Source: Robertmurraya sp047302285 (GTDB taxonomy: Bacteria > Bacillota > Bacilli > Bacillales > Cytobacillaceae). Taken from it: 64,000 bases of DNA. Numbering within the stretch: position 1 is the first letter of the stretch; each line of letters opens with the position of its first letter. Below the pieces are notes generated by a model that saw only the letters and a list, made by a program, of their open reading frames with translations, did no database searches and was not told where the DNA came from. Positions 16,855 through 26,454 of this stretch are shown in pieces. Both the position numbers and the translations under genes were made by a program. The DNA is taken from positions 2,418,001-2,482,000 of the forward strand of contig NZ_CP154845.1 of NCBI RefSeq assembly GCF_047302285.1, written 5' to 3'.

Positions 16855-17985
16855 ATGATTATCGGAGTACCAAAGGAAATTAAAAATAATGAAAACCGTG
16901 TAGCTATGACGCCTGCTGGTGTTGTCGCACTTGCAAAAGCAGGACATCGTGTGTTAGTAGAAACAGAAGCTGGTGTCGGTAGTGGTTTCACTGATAAAGC
17001 TTATATCGAAGCTGGTGCAGAAATCGTTTCAACTCCTGCAGAAAGCTGGGCTGCTGAAATGGTCATGAAAGTGAAAGAGCCTCTTCCATCAGAGTATGAC
17101 TTTTTCCGTCCAGGTTTGGTACTTTTCACATATTTACATTTAGCTGCTGAGCCAAAATTAGCAAAAGCATTAGTCGACAAAGGTGTTACGGCGATTGCCT
17201 ATGAAACAGTAGAAGTTAACCGCACATTGCCATTACTAACACCAATGAGTGAAGTAGCTGGGCGTATGTCTGCACAAATCGGAGCACAATTTTTAGAAAA
17301 AACCAATGGTGGTCAAGGAATTCTACTTTCTGGTATTCCAGGAGTGAAACGCGGTAAAGTAACAATTATTGGTGGTGGTGTTGTTGGAACCAATGCAGCC
17401 AAGCTTGCGATTGGTTTAGGAGCCGATGTTACGATTATTGACTTAAGTCCAGAGCGTCTTCGTCAGCTTGATGACCAATTTGGAAACGATATTCAAACAT
17501 TAATGTCAAATCCACTTAATATTGCTCACGCTGTTCGTGAATCTGATTTAGTGATTGGGGCTGTATTGATTCCAGGAGCGAAAGCACCAAAATTAGTGAC
17601 AGAAGAAATGATCGAATCGATGAAACCAGGTTCCGTTGTTGTTGACGTTGCGATCGACCAAGGTGGAATCTTCGAAACAGTAGACCGTATCACGACTCAT
17701 GATGAGCCGACTTACTTGAAGCATGGGGTTGTTCATTATGCCGTTGCCAACATGCCTGGAGCTGTTCCAAGAACATCTACGATTGGATTAACCAATGTAA
17801 CTGTCCCTTACGCTCTTCAAATTGCAGGAAAAGGCGTTCTCAAAGCTGTAGCTGAAAATCATGCCTTAAAGGCTGGTGTCAATGTGGCGGCTGGTGCCAT
17901 TACTTATGAAGCAGTGGCAATAGATTTAGGCTATAATTATGTAGAAGTTGATGTAGCTTTAAAAAAAGTACTTGAAGCCATTTAA
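16855..17985 (+). CDS. ald: Alanine dehydrogenase
   Basis: 376 residues. NAD-dependent oxidative deamination of L-alanine to pyruvate and ammonia, used for alanine catabolism and in spore-formers during sporulation. Conserved landmarks: MIIGVPKEIKNNENRVAMTP at the N-terminus with the catalytic lysine region VMKVKEPLPSEY, TYLHLAAEP, the NAD-binding IIGGGVVGTNAAKLAIGLGA (about 170-190) and the C-terminal PGAVPRTSTIGLTN. Standard length (378 in B. subtilis). Perfect AAGGAGG site. Upstream -10 TATAAT (16803-16808) has a poor -35, in keeping with activation by AdeR. Confidence 0.97.
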   Translation: MIIGVPKEIKNNENRVAMTPAGVVALAKAGHRVLVETEAGVGSGFTDKAYIEAGAEIVSTPAESWAAEMVMKVKEPLPSEYDFFRPGLVLFTYLHLAAEPKLAKALVDKGVTAIAYETVEVNRTLPLLTPMSEVAGRMSAQIGAQFLEKTNGGQGILLSGIPGVKRGKVTIIGGGVVGTNAAKLAIGLGADVTIIDLSPERLRQLDDQFGNDIQTLMSNPLNIAHAVRESDLVIGAVLIPGAKAPKLVTEEMIESMKPGSVVVDVAIDQGGIFETVDRITTHDEPTYLKHGVVHYAVANMPGAVPRTSTIGLTNVTVPYALQIAGKGVLKAVAENHALKAGVNVAAGAITYEAVAIDLGYNYVEVDVALKKVLEAI

Positions 17986-18002
17986 GTGTCATAAAAAAAT
18001 GA

Positions 18003-18034
18003 GGCGCCAAAAACGAAAAATCATTTTTGGCGCC
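18003..18034 (+). terminator. Terminator after ald
   Basis: Eleven-base stem GGCGCCAAAAA/TTTTTGGCGCC with a ten-base loop, followed by ATATTTTAG. Confidence 0.8.
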
Positions 18035-18097
18035 ATATTTTAGCCCCGTTCGATAATCATGTATAAATCGTTTTTCTGTCAGAAAGAAAAAACCAAT

Positions 18098-18313
18098 CTA
18101 ATCAATTACTCTTGCAACAGGATCCCCACATTTTTTACAATCACCATGTAATACAACCTGTTCATCGATTTCCTTCACAGTATAATTGATAATCTGCACA
18201 ACATCTAAGCAAGTAGCACAAAATACATTTCTTTCAAGTTTCGCACGCATTTCCTTCGGGATTGACAGCCATTTTTTATGGGCAGAGAAGGAAATTGGAG
18301 AATCATTACTCAT
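18098..18313 (-). CDS. Small zinc-ribbon-like protein
   Basis: 71 residues with two CxxC pairs (CATC near residue 33, CKKC near 60) spaced as in zinc ribbons. Starts MSNDSPISFSAHKKW from ATG 18313 behind GTGGTGAAGAG. I do not recognise a named family. Stand-alone, convergent with ald, adjacent to a VOC gene remnant on the same strand. Confidence 0.65.
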   Translation of the reverse strand: MSNDSPISFSAHKKWLSIPKEMRAKLERNVFCATCLDVVQIINYTVKEIDEQVVLHGDCKKCGDPVARVID

Positions 18314-18356
18314 CTCTTCACCACTTTCTACTATAACTAACTCAACTTTATTATAA

Positions 18357-18485
18357 TCATTCTACTAATTCAACTTTAATTCTATCAGGGTCCTCAAAAT
18401 AAACTGCATAATGGTTAGGCCCTCCTGCATAGGGATGCTTATCTTGATATAGAATGTTAACACCTCTATCTTTTAACTTTATCAT
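18357..18485 (-). pseudogene. Remnant of a VOC (glyoxalase/bleomycin-resistance) protein, C-terminal end
   Basis: About 42 codons reading KLKDRGVNILYQDKHPYAGG, then HYAVYFEDPDRIKVELVE and stop. HYAVYFEDPDRIKVEL is the last strand-and-ligand block of VOC proteins; the glutamate is the usual C-terminal metal ligand. The ~80-90 residues that should precede it are missing and replaced by the thi promoter region. An ATG at 18485 opens the fragment but it has no ribosome site. Confidence 0.7.
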
Positions 18486-18502
18486 CTGAAAAACTTTTAT
18501 AC

Positions 18503-18531
18503 TTGAATGCCATATTAAACCATGATACTAT
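18503..18531 (+). promoter_or_regulatory. Promoter of the thi operon
   Basis: TTGAAT (18503-18508), 17-base spacer, TACTAT (18526-18531), 20-odd bases before the first TPP aptamer. Confidence 0.65.
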
Positions 18532-18553
18532 GATTATAAACTTATATATAAGC

Positions 18554-18651
18554 ACTAGGGGAGTCCTTTCATATGAAAGACTGAGATTGAACAAAAGTTC
18601 TAAACCCTTTGAACCTGATTCAGTTAGAACTGACGTAGGGAAGTGGATATG
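18554..18651 (+). promoter_or_regulatory. TPP riboswitch 1 (THI element)
   Basis: Contains the invariant aptamer blocks: AGGGGAGTCC...GACTGAGA at 18556-18585, CCCTTTGAACCTGAT at 18605-18619, and GACGTAGGGAAGTGG at 18632-18646. The P1 ends pair (CACTA with the GTGGAT side). It has an unusually long P3 arm. Followed at once by its own terminator, so it should stop transcription when thiamine pyrophosphate is bound. Confidence 0.95.
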
Positions 18652-18670
18652 GTTGCTCATTTAGAGACTC

Positions 18671-18695
18671 AGCCTCCACTTTTGTGGGGGCTTTT
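18671..18695 (+). terminator. Terminator of TPP riboswitch 1
   Basis: AGCCTCCAC/GTGGGGGCT-type stem followed by TTTTT, 20 bases after the first aptamer. Confidence 0.85.
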
Positions 18696-18756
18696 TGTAT
18701 ATAAATATAGCAAAATCGTTCTTTTTTGAAGGATTTAAACCGAATATTTTCATTTT

Positions 18757-18830
18757 CTACTAGGGGCGCCTTATGGCTGAGACGTACCCTTTGAACCTGA
18801 TCTAGCTCGTACTAGCGTAGGGAAGTAGGT
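18757..18830 (+). promoter_or_regulatory. TPP riboswitch 2 (THI element)
   Basis: Second complete aptamer: CTACTAGGGGCGCC (18757-18770), GGCTGAGACGTACCC, TTTGAACCTGATCTAG, and GCGTAGGGAAGTAGG (18815-18829); P1 CTACT pairs with AGTAG. Shorter P3 than the first copy. Also followed by its own terminator. Tandem TPP riboswitches of this kind before tenA are known from B. anthracis. Confidence 0.95.
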
Positions 18831-18855
18831 ATTGGTATATTTTTTCATGCCCTTA

Positions 18856-18886
18856 CCGCTTTCCTATATCAGGAAAGCGGTTTTTA
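18856..18886 (+). terminator. Terminator of TPP riboswitch 2
   Basis: Nine-base perfect stem CCGCTTTCC/GGAAAGCGG with a seven-base loop, then TTTTTA. Fifty bases before the tenA start. Confidence 0.92.
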
Positions 18887-18935
18887 TTTGTATTCGAGTC
18901 TCATCAACTTTCACCTAACAGAGGAGGAATATAAA

Positions 18936-19625
18936 GTGGAAAATATCAAAACTGAAAAATTCACAGATCGACTGTTTAAAAACGTACAACCGATTTGGGA
19001 AAAAAATCATCAACATCCCTTTGTGCAACAATTAGGAAATGGAACACTTCCTCGCGAAAAATTTGTTCATTACATGAAGCAAGATTATGTTTATTTAATT
19101 GACTATGCAAAGCTCTTTGCTGCTGCTGTTACGAAATCACGTGACTTAGAAACAATGGATAGATTTGCGCAAATTTTACATGAAACGCTTCATTTTGAGA
19201 TGGATCTTCATCGTCAGTACGCAGCCGAGTTTGGCATCACGCCCGAGGAGTTAGAAGCTACTAAGCCTACTCCGATCAATCTCGCTTACACTCGTTATAT
19301 GCTAAATGTAGCTCAAAACGGTACGTTAGCAGAAGTTGTATCTTGTCTTTTACCGTGTGCATGGGATTACTGGGAAATTGGCAAACTGTTACGGAAACAA
19401 TATGGCGACAGCATCTCCACGAACCCTTATGCAAAATGGATTGATACATACGATTCTCAAAACTTTGGCGAAGGAGCAAAATGGTTGATTAGACTCATGG
19501 ATGAGCTAGCAGATGGACTTCCGGAACGGGAACTTGCTGTACTAGAAGAACACTTCCAAATCACATCCAAATATGAATATCTATTCTGGGACATGAACTA
19601 TTTTGAACAGGATTGGCCCATTTAA
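18936..19625 (+). CDS. tenA: Aminopyrimidine aminohydrolase TenA
   Basis: 229 residues from GTG 18936, eight bases after GAGGAGG (an upstream in-frame start at 18888 lies in the riboswitch terminator). TenA hydrolyses aminomethyl-pyrimidine to HMP in salvage of thiamine breakdown products. Active-site landmarks: DYVYLIDYAKLFA, the catalytic cysteine in SCLLPCAWDYWEIGK (about residue 135) and the C-terminal catalytic glutamate in MNYFEQDW. First gene of the TPP-controlled operon and next to the FAMP/HMP-type ABC transporter, the grouping seen in B. halodurans. Confidence 0.93.
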   Translation: MENIKTEKFTDRLFKNVQPIWEKNHQHPFVQQLGNGTLPREKFVHYMKQDYVYLIDYAKLFAAAVTKSRDLETMDRFAQILHETLHFEMDLHRQYAAEFGITPEELEATKPTPINLAYTRYMLNVAQNGTLAEVVSCLLPCAWDYWEIGKLLRKQYGDSISTNPYAKWIDTYDSQNFGEGAKWLIRLMDELADGLPERELAVLEEHFQITSKYEYLFWDMNYFEQDWPI

Positions 19626-19639
19626 ACGAGGACAAGAAT

Positions 19640-20362
19640 ATGACACTTTTACTTAAAAATGTTTCTTATACATTTACAAAAGAAAAAAATCCAGTCATTT
19701 CAGAACTGAACTTCACCGTTCAACAAGGTGAATTTGTCTCTTTGATTGGGAAAAGCGGCACAGGAAAAAGTACCATCCTCAAGCTAATAACGGGTTTACT
19801 AAAACCTAATGAGGGTGAAATTACGATTGATAAACAACCCATTTCTCTTGGAGACGTTGGGTATATGCCTCAAAAGGACTTACTCCTTCCGTGGAGAACG
19901 ATCATTGATAATATCATGATTGGAGCCGAAATTCAAAAGGATTTAAAACTGTCAAAAGAGGATGCTCGTTCATGGTTAAAAAAAGTTGGATTGGAAGATT
20001 ACGAACAAGCATTTCCCCATCAACTATCTGGTGGAATGAGACAGCGTGTCGCCTTCTTACGTGCAATGTTAACAGGAAAAGAGGTGCTCCTGTTAGATGA
20101 GCCTTTTGGTGCACTAGATTCGATAACAAAAAAAGAAATGCAAGCATGGCTTCTTTCCATTTGGCAAGAACTTGATAAAACGATCGTCTTTATTACGCAC
20201 GATCTAGAGGAAGCTTGCTATCTATCTGATCGAATCATTTTATTAAAAGACAATAAAACAATCGAAGGAATCACCGTTCCCTTTCCAAGACCACGCCATC
20301 AAGAGATCGTTCATTCACAAACCTTTGTGGAGCTACGAAAAGAATTGGAGAAAAAGATCTAA
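19640..20362 (+). CDS. thiZ: Thiamine-precursor ABC transporter, ATPase ThiZ
   Basis: 240 residues from ATG 19640 behind GAGGAC. ATP-binding subunit with Walker A GKSGTGKST (about 38-46), Q-loop YMPQKDLLLPW, signature LSGGMRQRVAF and Walker B LLLDEPFGALD, H-loop ITHDLEEA. Close to the nitrate/sulfonate/THI5-type importer ATPases; pairs with ThiX and ThiY downstream. Predicted substrate is a formylated aminopyrimidine or HMP-like base. Confidence 0.9.
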   Translation: MTLLLKNVSYTFTKEKNPVISELNFTVQQGEFVSLIGKSGTGKSTILKLITGLLKPNEGEITIDKQPISLGDVGYMPQKDLLLPWRTIIDNIMIGAEIQKDLKLSKEDARSWLKKVGLEDYEQAFPHQLSGGMRQRVAFLRAMLTGKEVLLLDEPFGALDSITKKEMQAWLLSIWQELDKTIVFITHDLEEACYLSDRIILLKDNKTIEGITVPFPRPRHQEIVHSQTFVELRKELEKKI

Positions 20363-20363
20363 C

Positions 20364-21122
20364 ATGAAGAAATTTTTAAAACAATACAGTTTATTTATCG
20401 TCTTTCTTATTTTCGTCTTGGTCTTGGTAGAATATTTGGTTCGCTCTAAACTCGTACCGGCTTTTATTATTCCAGCGCCAACGAGTGTCGTTACACATAT
20501 TGTTGAACATTGGCGACCTCTTATTTTTGAACATTTAGGAGCGACAATGGTTGAGTTTGCGATTGGTTTTCTAATAGCTGTGACTGGTGGAGTCGGTCTT
20601 GCCATGAGTATGTTTTTCTCAAAAACGATTGAAAAAATGCTTTACCCTGCTGTCGTGATTTCACAAATGATTCCCATTATCGCCCTCTCTCCGATCTTTG
20701 TTTTGTGGTTTGGATACACGATTTGGAGCAAAGTGGCAGTGACCGTTCTTATGTCTTTCTTCCCTATCGTGGTTGCCACATACGATGGCTTAAAATCAGG
20801 CGATAAAGACTATATCGAATTGTTACGTTCAATGGGTGCAACAAAGCGGCAAATTTTTACGAAATTAAATATCCCAATGGCTCTTCCTTCCTTTTTCTCC
20901 GGTTTGAAAATTGCCATTGTTTATTCCCTTGTTGGAGCCACCATTGGTGAATGGCTTGGAGCAAGTGTCGGTCTTGGGTACTATAGTCGACGGATGTCTG
21001 GTGATTTGAACGCGAATGGTGTATTTGCGGCGATTGTCATTTTAACGGTTGTCGGGATTATCCTGTTTGCCCTTACATCACTAATAGAAAAAAGAGTATT
21101 ACGCTGGAAAAATACAAATTAA
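20364..21122 (+). CDS. thiX: Thiamine-precursor ABC transporter, permease ThiX
   Basis: 252 residues from ATG 20364, directly after thiZ. Six hydrophobic segments and a BPD-transport motif (YIELLRSMGATKRQIFTKLNIPMALPSFFSGLKIA, the EAA loop). Membrane partner of ThiZ and ThiY. Confidence 0.9.
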   Translation: MKKFLKQYSLFIVFLIFVLVLVEYLVRSKLVPAFIIPAPTSVVTHIVEHWRPLIFEHLGATMVEFAIGFLIAVTGGVGLAMSMFFSKTIEKMLYPAVVISQMIPIIALSPIFVLWFGYTIWSKVAVTVLMSFFPIVVATYDGLKSGDKDYIELLRSMGATKRQIFTKLNIPMALPSFFSGLKIAIVYSLVGATIGEWLGASVGLGYYSRRMSGDLNANGVFAAIVILTVVGIILFALTSLIEKRVLRWKNTN

Positions 21123-21140
21123 GTTGTGGAGTGGAAATCA

Positions 21141-22130
21141 ATGAAAAAATTAATCATCCTTAGCTTTATGATCATCTTGACTTTACTTGTCGGATGCTCG
21201 AACACAGATTCTGATAACCGTGAACTTGAAGAAATCAGTATTATGCTAGATTGGTATCCAAACGCTGTTCACTCAGCGATCTATATGGCCGAAGAAAAAG
21301 GTTATTTTGAAGAGGAAGGCTTAAAGGTGAAGGTTGAAATGCCCGCTGATACAAATGATCCACTTAAGCTTGCTGCGACTGGAAAAGTAGATTTAGCGAT
21401 CAGTTATCAAACGCAACTTTTAATGTCGAGAGCTGAAGACATTCCCGTTGTTTCGATTGCATCCCTTGTTCGTCATTCATTAGATGGAATTATGTATTTA
21501 AAAGACAATGGCATTGAATCGCCGAAGGATTTAGTAGGGAAAAATGTTGGCTATCCCTCATCCTCTGTCAGTGAAGCGGTCTTAAAAACAATGGTCGAAC
21601 ATGATGGTGGAGATGCTAGCGAAGTGAAATTAACGGACGTTGGTTGGGATCTTATGCCCTCTTTAGCGACAAAAAACGTTGATGCATTAGTAGGAGCATA
21701 CGTGAACCATGAGCTTGTTCTCCTTGAAAAGGAAGGCTATGACGTCGACATGTTTCCATTAACAGAGTACGGGGTACCTGATAATTATGAACTGATCCTT
21801 GTAACTGGTGAAGATACATTTGAAAAGAAAGAAGAAGCATTTACAAAGTTTTGGAGAGCCCTTACAAAAGGACAAGAAGACGTTCAAAACAATCCAGCTG
21901 AAGGATTGGAAGTATTATTTAACAATGAAAATGAAAGCTTCCCTCTTGATCAGGATGTAGAAACTGAAAGCCTAAACGTTTTACTACCATTAATGGATGA
22001 CGGTACACTTCCATTTGGTTATCAGGAGGAGGATGTTTGGCAAGACGTCGCTAATTGGCTTTATGACACAGGTGTTTTAAAAGAAAAGGTAGATCCAAGT
22101 AGTGCTTTTATGAACATCGTTTCCAAGTAG
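21141..22130 (+). CDS. thiY: Thiamine-precursor ABC transporter, substrate-binding lipoprotein ThiY
   Basis: 329 residues from ATG 21141 behind TGGAGTGG. Lipoprotein signal MKKLIILSFMIILTLLVGC with lipobox LVGC (cysteine about 19). The mature part is an NMT1/THI5-like binding fold: ISIMLDWYPNAVHSAIYMAEEKGYF is the hallmark of HMP/FAMP-binding proteins. Works with ThiX and ThiZ. Confidence 0.92.
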   Translation: MKKLIILSFMIILTLLVGCSNTDSDNRELEEISIMLDWYPNAVHSAIYMAEEKGYFEEEGLKVKVEMPADTNDPLKLAATGKVDLAISYQTQLLMSRAEDIPVVSIASLVRHSLDGIMYLKDNGIESPKDLVGKNVGYPSSSVSEAVLKTMVEHDGGDASEVKLTDVGWDLMPSLATKNVDALVGAYVNHELVLLEKEGYDVDMFPLTEYGVPDNYELILVTGEDTFEKKEEAFTKFWRALTKGQEDVQNNPAEGLEVLFNNENESFPLDQDVETESLNVLLPLMDDGTLPFGYQEEDVWQDVANWLYDTGVLKEKVDPSSAFMNIVSK

Positions 22131-22635
22131 AGAGGATGAAAACCTATGACGAAAACAAATAAAATGACGTTAACAGCATTGATTGCAGCGATTACAACGA
22201 TATCGAGCAGTATGATTTACATCCCTGTTGGCTTTGCAAAAATCTTTCCAATTCAGCATTTTGCCAATGTTTTATCAGCTGTTCTACTTGGACCATGGTA
22301 CGCGGTTCTACAAGCATTTATCTCCTCTTCCCTACGCAACATGCTTGGGACAGGAAGTATCTTTGCTTTTCCTGGGAGTATGATTGGAGCTTTGCTTGCT
22401 GCCTTTTTATACCAAAAAACTAAAAAGCTTTCATTCGCTGCCTTTGGGGAAGTATTTGGAACAGGAATCATCGGGGCCATGGCGACATACCCGATCGCCG
22501 TCCTCTTCTTAGGTCAGGAAGCCACTCTTTTCGGCCTTGTCCCTGCATTTGCGATTAGCTCGATTACAGGAGCGTTAATGGGATATGGACTACTTAAAAT
22601 ATTGGTACGTAATAACGCACTTGGAGGAATGATTC

Positions 22636-23436
<801 letters not shown>

Positions 23437-23453
23437 AACGGATGGTGAAAAAC

Positions 23454-24254
23454 ATGAAACAGACGATTAAAGAATTATTTACACAGGTAAAAGAAGCGCA
23501 ACCTCTTGTCCACCATTTAACGAATACGGTTACGATCAATGACTGTGCCAATGTGACACTAGCCATTGGTGGCTCTCCTGTAATGGCAACAAGTATTGAG
23601 GAAGTTGCAGATATGGTTCAGCTTGCTCAAGCGCTTGTTGTTAATTTTGGAACGATCGATGATGCGATGTACGAAGCGATGATAATGGCTGGTCAAGCAG
23701 CCAATCAAAAAGGCATCCCTGTTGTGTTCGATCCGGTTGGCGTCGGAGCTACTCCATTTCGCAATGAGCGTGCGAAAGACTTTTTAGATAAAGTGAATAT
23801 TTCTATTGTTCGAGGAAATGCGTCAGAAGTATTTGCCCTCATTGGCGGTGACGTACAAACACGTGGTGTCGATGCTGGTGATGTCTCGATTTCTAGTAGA
23901 GAACTAGCGTTAGAGGCTGCTCGAAAACTCGATGCGATTACCGTCATTAGTGGAAAAGTCGATTATATCTCGAACGGTACCGATGTCATCGGCATTGACA
24001 ATGGTGACATTTTACTAACGAAAATTACAGGAACCGGTTGTACGACAGCTTCCCTTATCGCTGCTTTTGCTGGTGTAAGCGATGATTGGTTTGCTGCCTC
24101 TGTTGCGGGTATGTCAACGATGAGCCTCGCAGGAGAATTGGCGAAAAATCTTCTGCAAGTTCATGAGGGGATCGGTACATATCGGATCAAATTATTAGAT
24201 CAAATTTTCTTAATGGACGGAGACAAATGGGAGGAAGGTGTACGTTTCGTATGA
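23454..24254 (+). CDS. thiM: Hydroxyethylthiazole kinase
   Basis: About 266 residues. Phosphorylates 4-methyl-5-hydroxyethylthiazole for salvage. Conserved: PLVHHLTNTVTINDCANVTLAIGGSPVM, DPVGVGATPFRN, RGNASEVFALIG and TGTGCTTASLIAAFAG. The frame opens at ATG 23442 in a poor site; ATG 23454 behind GGTGAAAA is slightly better. Four bases of overlap with thiE. Confidence 0.94.
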   Translation: MKQTIKELFTQVKEAQPLVHHLTNTVTINDCANVTLAIGGSPVMATSIEEVADMVQLAQALVVNFGTIDDAMYEAMIMAGQAANQKGIPVVFDPVGVGATPFRNERAKDFLDKVNISIVRGNASEVFALIGGDVQTRGVDAGDVSISSRELALEAARKLDAITVISGKVDYISNGTDVIGIDNGDILLTKITGTGCTTASLIAAFAGVSDDWFAASVAGMSTMSLAGELAKNLLQVHEGIGTYRIKLLDQIFLMDGDKWEEGVRFV

Positions 24255-24865
24255 TAGAAAACCTAAAACTCTATCTTGTAACAGAGGAATCAATTCCACT
24301 TCCCGAACTTTTAACCATCGTCGAAGAAGCGATTATAGGCGGTGTAACAGCCGTTCAACTTCGGGAGAAAACGAACTCTGGCAAACTATTTTTCGAAAAA
24401 GCGGTGCAGCTAAAAGAATTAACTTCACGCTATGGTGTCCCTCTTTATATAAACGATCGGGTTGATATTGCCCTGGCATCTGGGGCGAATGGTATTCATG
24501 TTGGACAAGAGGATCTCCCTCTCGCGCACATTAAACGAATCGTTCCCCCTACTGTCAGCATCGGTGTATCAGCTGGCACGGTCGAAGAAGCGATTGCCGC
24601 TGAGAAAGATGGCGCAGATTATATTGGGGTTGGGGCTGTATTTCCAACTGCCTCAAAAGATAATGCGAAGGTTTTGCCAGAAGGAGAACTAGAGAAGATT
24701 ATCCAAGCTGTGTCCATTCCGGTGGTGGCAATTGGAGGGATTAAGCTAAATAATTTGGAGCGATTAAAAGACTTGTCTATTGCTGGTGTAGCGATTGTAT
24801 CTGAAATTATGAAAGCCGAATCTCCTCGGGATGCAGCTTCCCTTTTACGTGCAAAATTGAATTAA
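24251..24865 (+). CDS. thiE: Thiamine-phosphate synthase
   Basis: 204 residues from ATG 24251, in the ATGA overlap with the thiM stop and behind GGAGGAAGGTG. Joins HMP-PP and thiazole phosphate. TIM-barrel motifs: VQLREK, PLYINDRVDIALASGANGIHVGQEDLP, IGVSAGTVEEAIAAEKDGADYIGVGAVFPT and VAIGGIKLNN. Completes thiD-thiM-thiE so the operon can make thiamine phosphate from both salvaged halves. Confidence 0.95.
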   Translation: MIENLKLYLVTEESIPLPELLTIVEEAIIGGVTAVQLREKTNSGKLFFEKAVQLKELTSRYGVPLYINDRVDIALASGANGIHVGQEDLPLAHIKRIVPPTVSIGVSAGTVEEAIAAEKDGADYIGVGAVFPTASKDNAKVLPEGELEKIIQAVSIPVVAIGGIKLNNLERLKDLSIAGVAIVSEIMKAESPRDAASLLRAKLN

Positions 24866-24872
24866 TGATTTG

Positions 24873-24909
24873 AACGGAATCTCGTATCAAAACGTAGATT
24901 CCGTTTTTT
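24873..24909 (+). terminator. Terminator of the thi operon
   Basis: Ten-base stem AACGGAATCT/AGATTCCGTT with a 13-base loop followed by TTTTT, a few bases after thiE. Confidence 0.88.
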
Positions 24910-24994
24910 CAAATTTCTCCTTTACATTTCTGAAAATAGGATTAGAATAGATGAGTATTTCAGTTTCAGAAGTTCAAAAGGAGAACATAACATC

Positions 24995-26359
24995 GTGGAA
25001 GAAACCAATAAATATAAAGAACAGACACTGTTTCAAATAACATGGCCACTTTTTATCGAAATCGCGTTACATATGAGTATGGGAATTATCGCCACCTTCA
25101 TGCTTGGTCATTACTCTGATGACGCAGCAGCAGGTGTCGGAGTCGCCAACCAACTTCTTAACATCTTTATTTTAGTGTTTAACGTTACATCGATTGGTGC
25201 GACGATCTTAATTGGACAAAAGCTTGGAGCAGGGAAACTTGCGGAAGCGAAACAAATGGCTCGTTCTGCCTTTGGAATGAACTTTTGGTTTGGATTAATT
25301 ATGGCGCTGATTGTCTTTATGTTTGGAGAACATTTTTTAAAGCTCTTTGATGTACAAGGAAAAATTTACGATTATGGACTCATTTTTATCCAAATTTGTG
25401 GTTTATCCTTATTCTTTGAATCTCTTGCTCTTGCACTTAGTGCTGTGCTACGAAGCTATGGATATACGAAGGAATCAATGATCGTGACCATCTTCATGAA
25501 TATCATTAGTATCGGTGGGAATATTCTTGCCCTCTCAGGTCTTTTTGGACTCCCGATTACAGGCGTAGTTGGTGTATCATGGGCAATCGTGGCAGCTAGA
25601 GTAATTGCGGTGCTCATTTTAGTCTATTTGGTCTATAAAAGGCTTTCCATTTCGATTAACATTCGTGATATCTTTAAAATTGATCATGCTGATTTTTTCG
25701 GGCTCCTTCGCATCGGTCTTCCTTCTGCTGGAGAAAACTTATCCTATCAATTTTCGCAGTTGCTGATTACCGGGATTGTCGCCTCTCTTGGAGCTGCTGC
25801 TTTAACAGCGCGAGTATATATCGTAAATATTTCCATGCTTTGCTTTTTATTTACGATGGCAATTGGAATGGGAACACAGATTTTAGTGTCAAGATATATT
25901 GGTGGAAAAGAGTATGACAAAGCCCTTCGCCGTGGCTTAAAGACATTAAAAATTGCTACCTTTGCTTCTTTTATTGTCTCCTTGGTGATTGCCTTAATTG
26001 GTTCCCCAATTTTAGGAATCTTTACAGACGATCCGATGATTCTAGCCGTTGGAATCCCAGTACTTTGGGCGATTGTGTTCATTGAACCAGGAAGAGCGAT
26101 GAATATTGTCCTGATGAATTCGTTAAAATCAGCAGGTGATGTCCGCTTTCCAATGATTACGGGAATTATTTTCATGTGGGGAGTCGCTGTCGTCTTTAGT
26201 TATGTATTTGGCATTCATTTAGGATTAGGCTTACTTGGAGTGTGGATCGCCCAAGGAATGGACGAATGGATTCGAGGAATTCTCGCCCTCAAGCGCTGGA
26301 AAAGCCGCCCTTGGGAAAGAAAGGCACGGATTAAAGAACTGCAGGTTAATAAGAGATAG
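24995..26359 (+). CDS. MATE-family efflux transporter
   Basis: 454 residues with about twelve hydrophobic segments in two homologous halves (first half from ITWPLFIEIALHMSMGIIATFML, second from LRIGLPSAGENLSYQFSQLL). Multidrug and toxin extrusion proteins export drugs or metabolites using Na+ or H+ gradients. Start GTG 24995 behind AAAAGGAG with a rather long spacer. Own terminator behind and separated from thiE by a terminator, so a single-gene unit. Substrate unknown. Confidence 0.9.
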   Translation: MEETNKYKEQTLFQITWPLFIEIALHMSMGIIATFMLGHYSDDAAAGVGVANQLLNIFILVFNVTSIGATILIGQKLGAGKLAEAKQMARSAFGMNFWFGLIMALIVFMFGEHFLKLFDVQGKIYDYGLIFIQICGLSLFFESLALALSAVLRSYGYTKESMIVTIFMNIISIGGNILALSGLFGLPITGVVGVSWAIVAARVIAVLILVYLVYKRLSISINIRDIFKIDHADFFGLLRIGLPSAGENLSYQFSQLLITGIVASLGAAALTARVYIVNISMLCFLFTMAIGMGTQILVSRYIGGKEYDKALRRGLKTLKIATFASFIVSLVIALIGSPILGIFTDDPMILAVGIPVLWAIVFIEPGRAMNIVLMNSLKSAGDVRFPMITGIIFMWGVAVVFSYVFGIHLGLGLLGVWIAQGMDEWIRGILALKRWKSRPWERKARIKELQVNKR

Positions 26360-26373
26360 AAATTTACACATCC

Positions 26374-26421
26374 AAGGGTAGAATGACAGGAATGAGATCT
26401 GTTAATATCTACCCTTTTTTT
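26374..26421 (+). terminator. Terminator after the MATE gene
   Basis: Nine-base stem AAGGGTAGA/TCTACCCTT with a 25-base loop, then TTTTT. Confidence 0.75.
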
Positions 26422-26454
26422 ATCTTTCTAATTCGATATATTCTCATAATGGTT

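Noticed and set aside
24238..24692. Alternative frames inside thiE
   Set aside because: Shadows of thiE in other frames, with no site or family resemblance.
25747..26175. 142-codon minus-strand frame inside the MATE gene
   Set aside because: Antisense to an intact transporter; alternating composition typical of a shadow frame.
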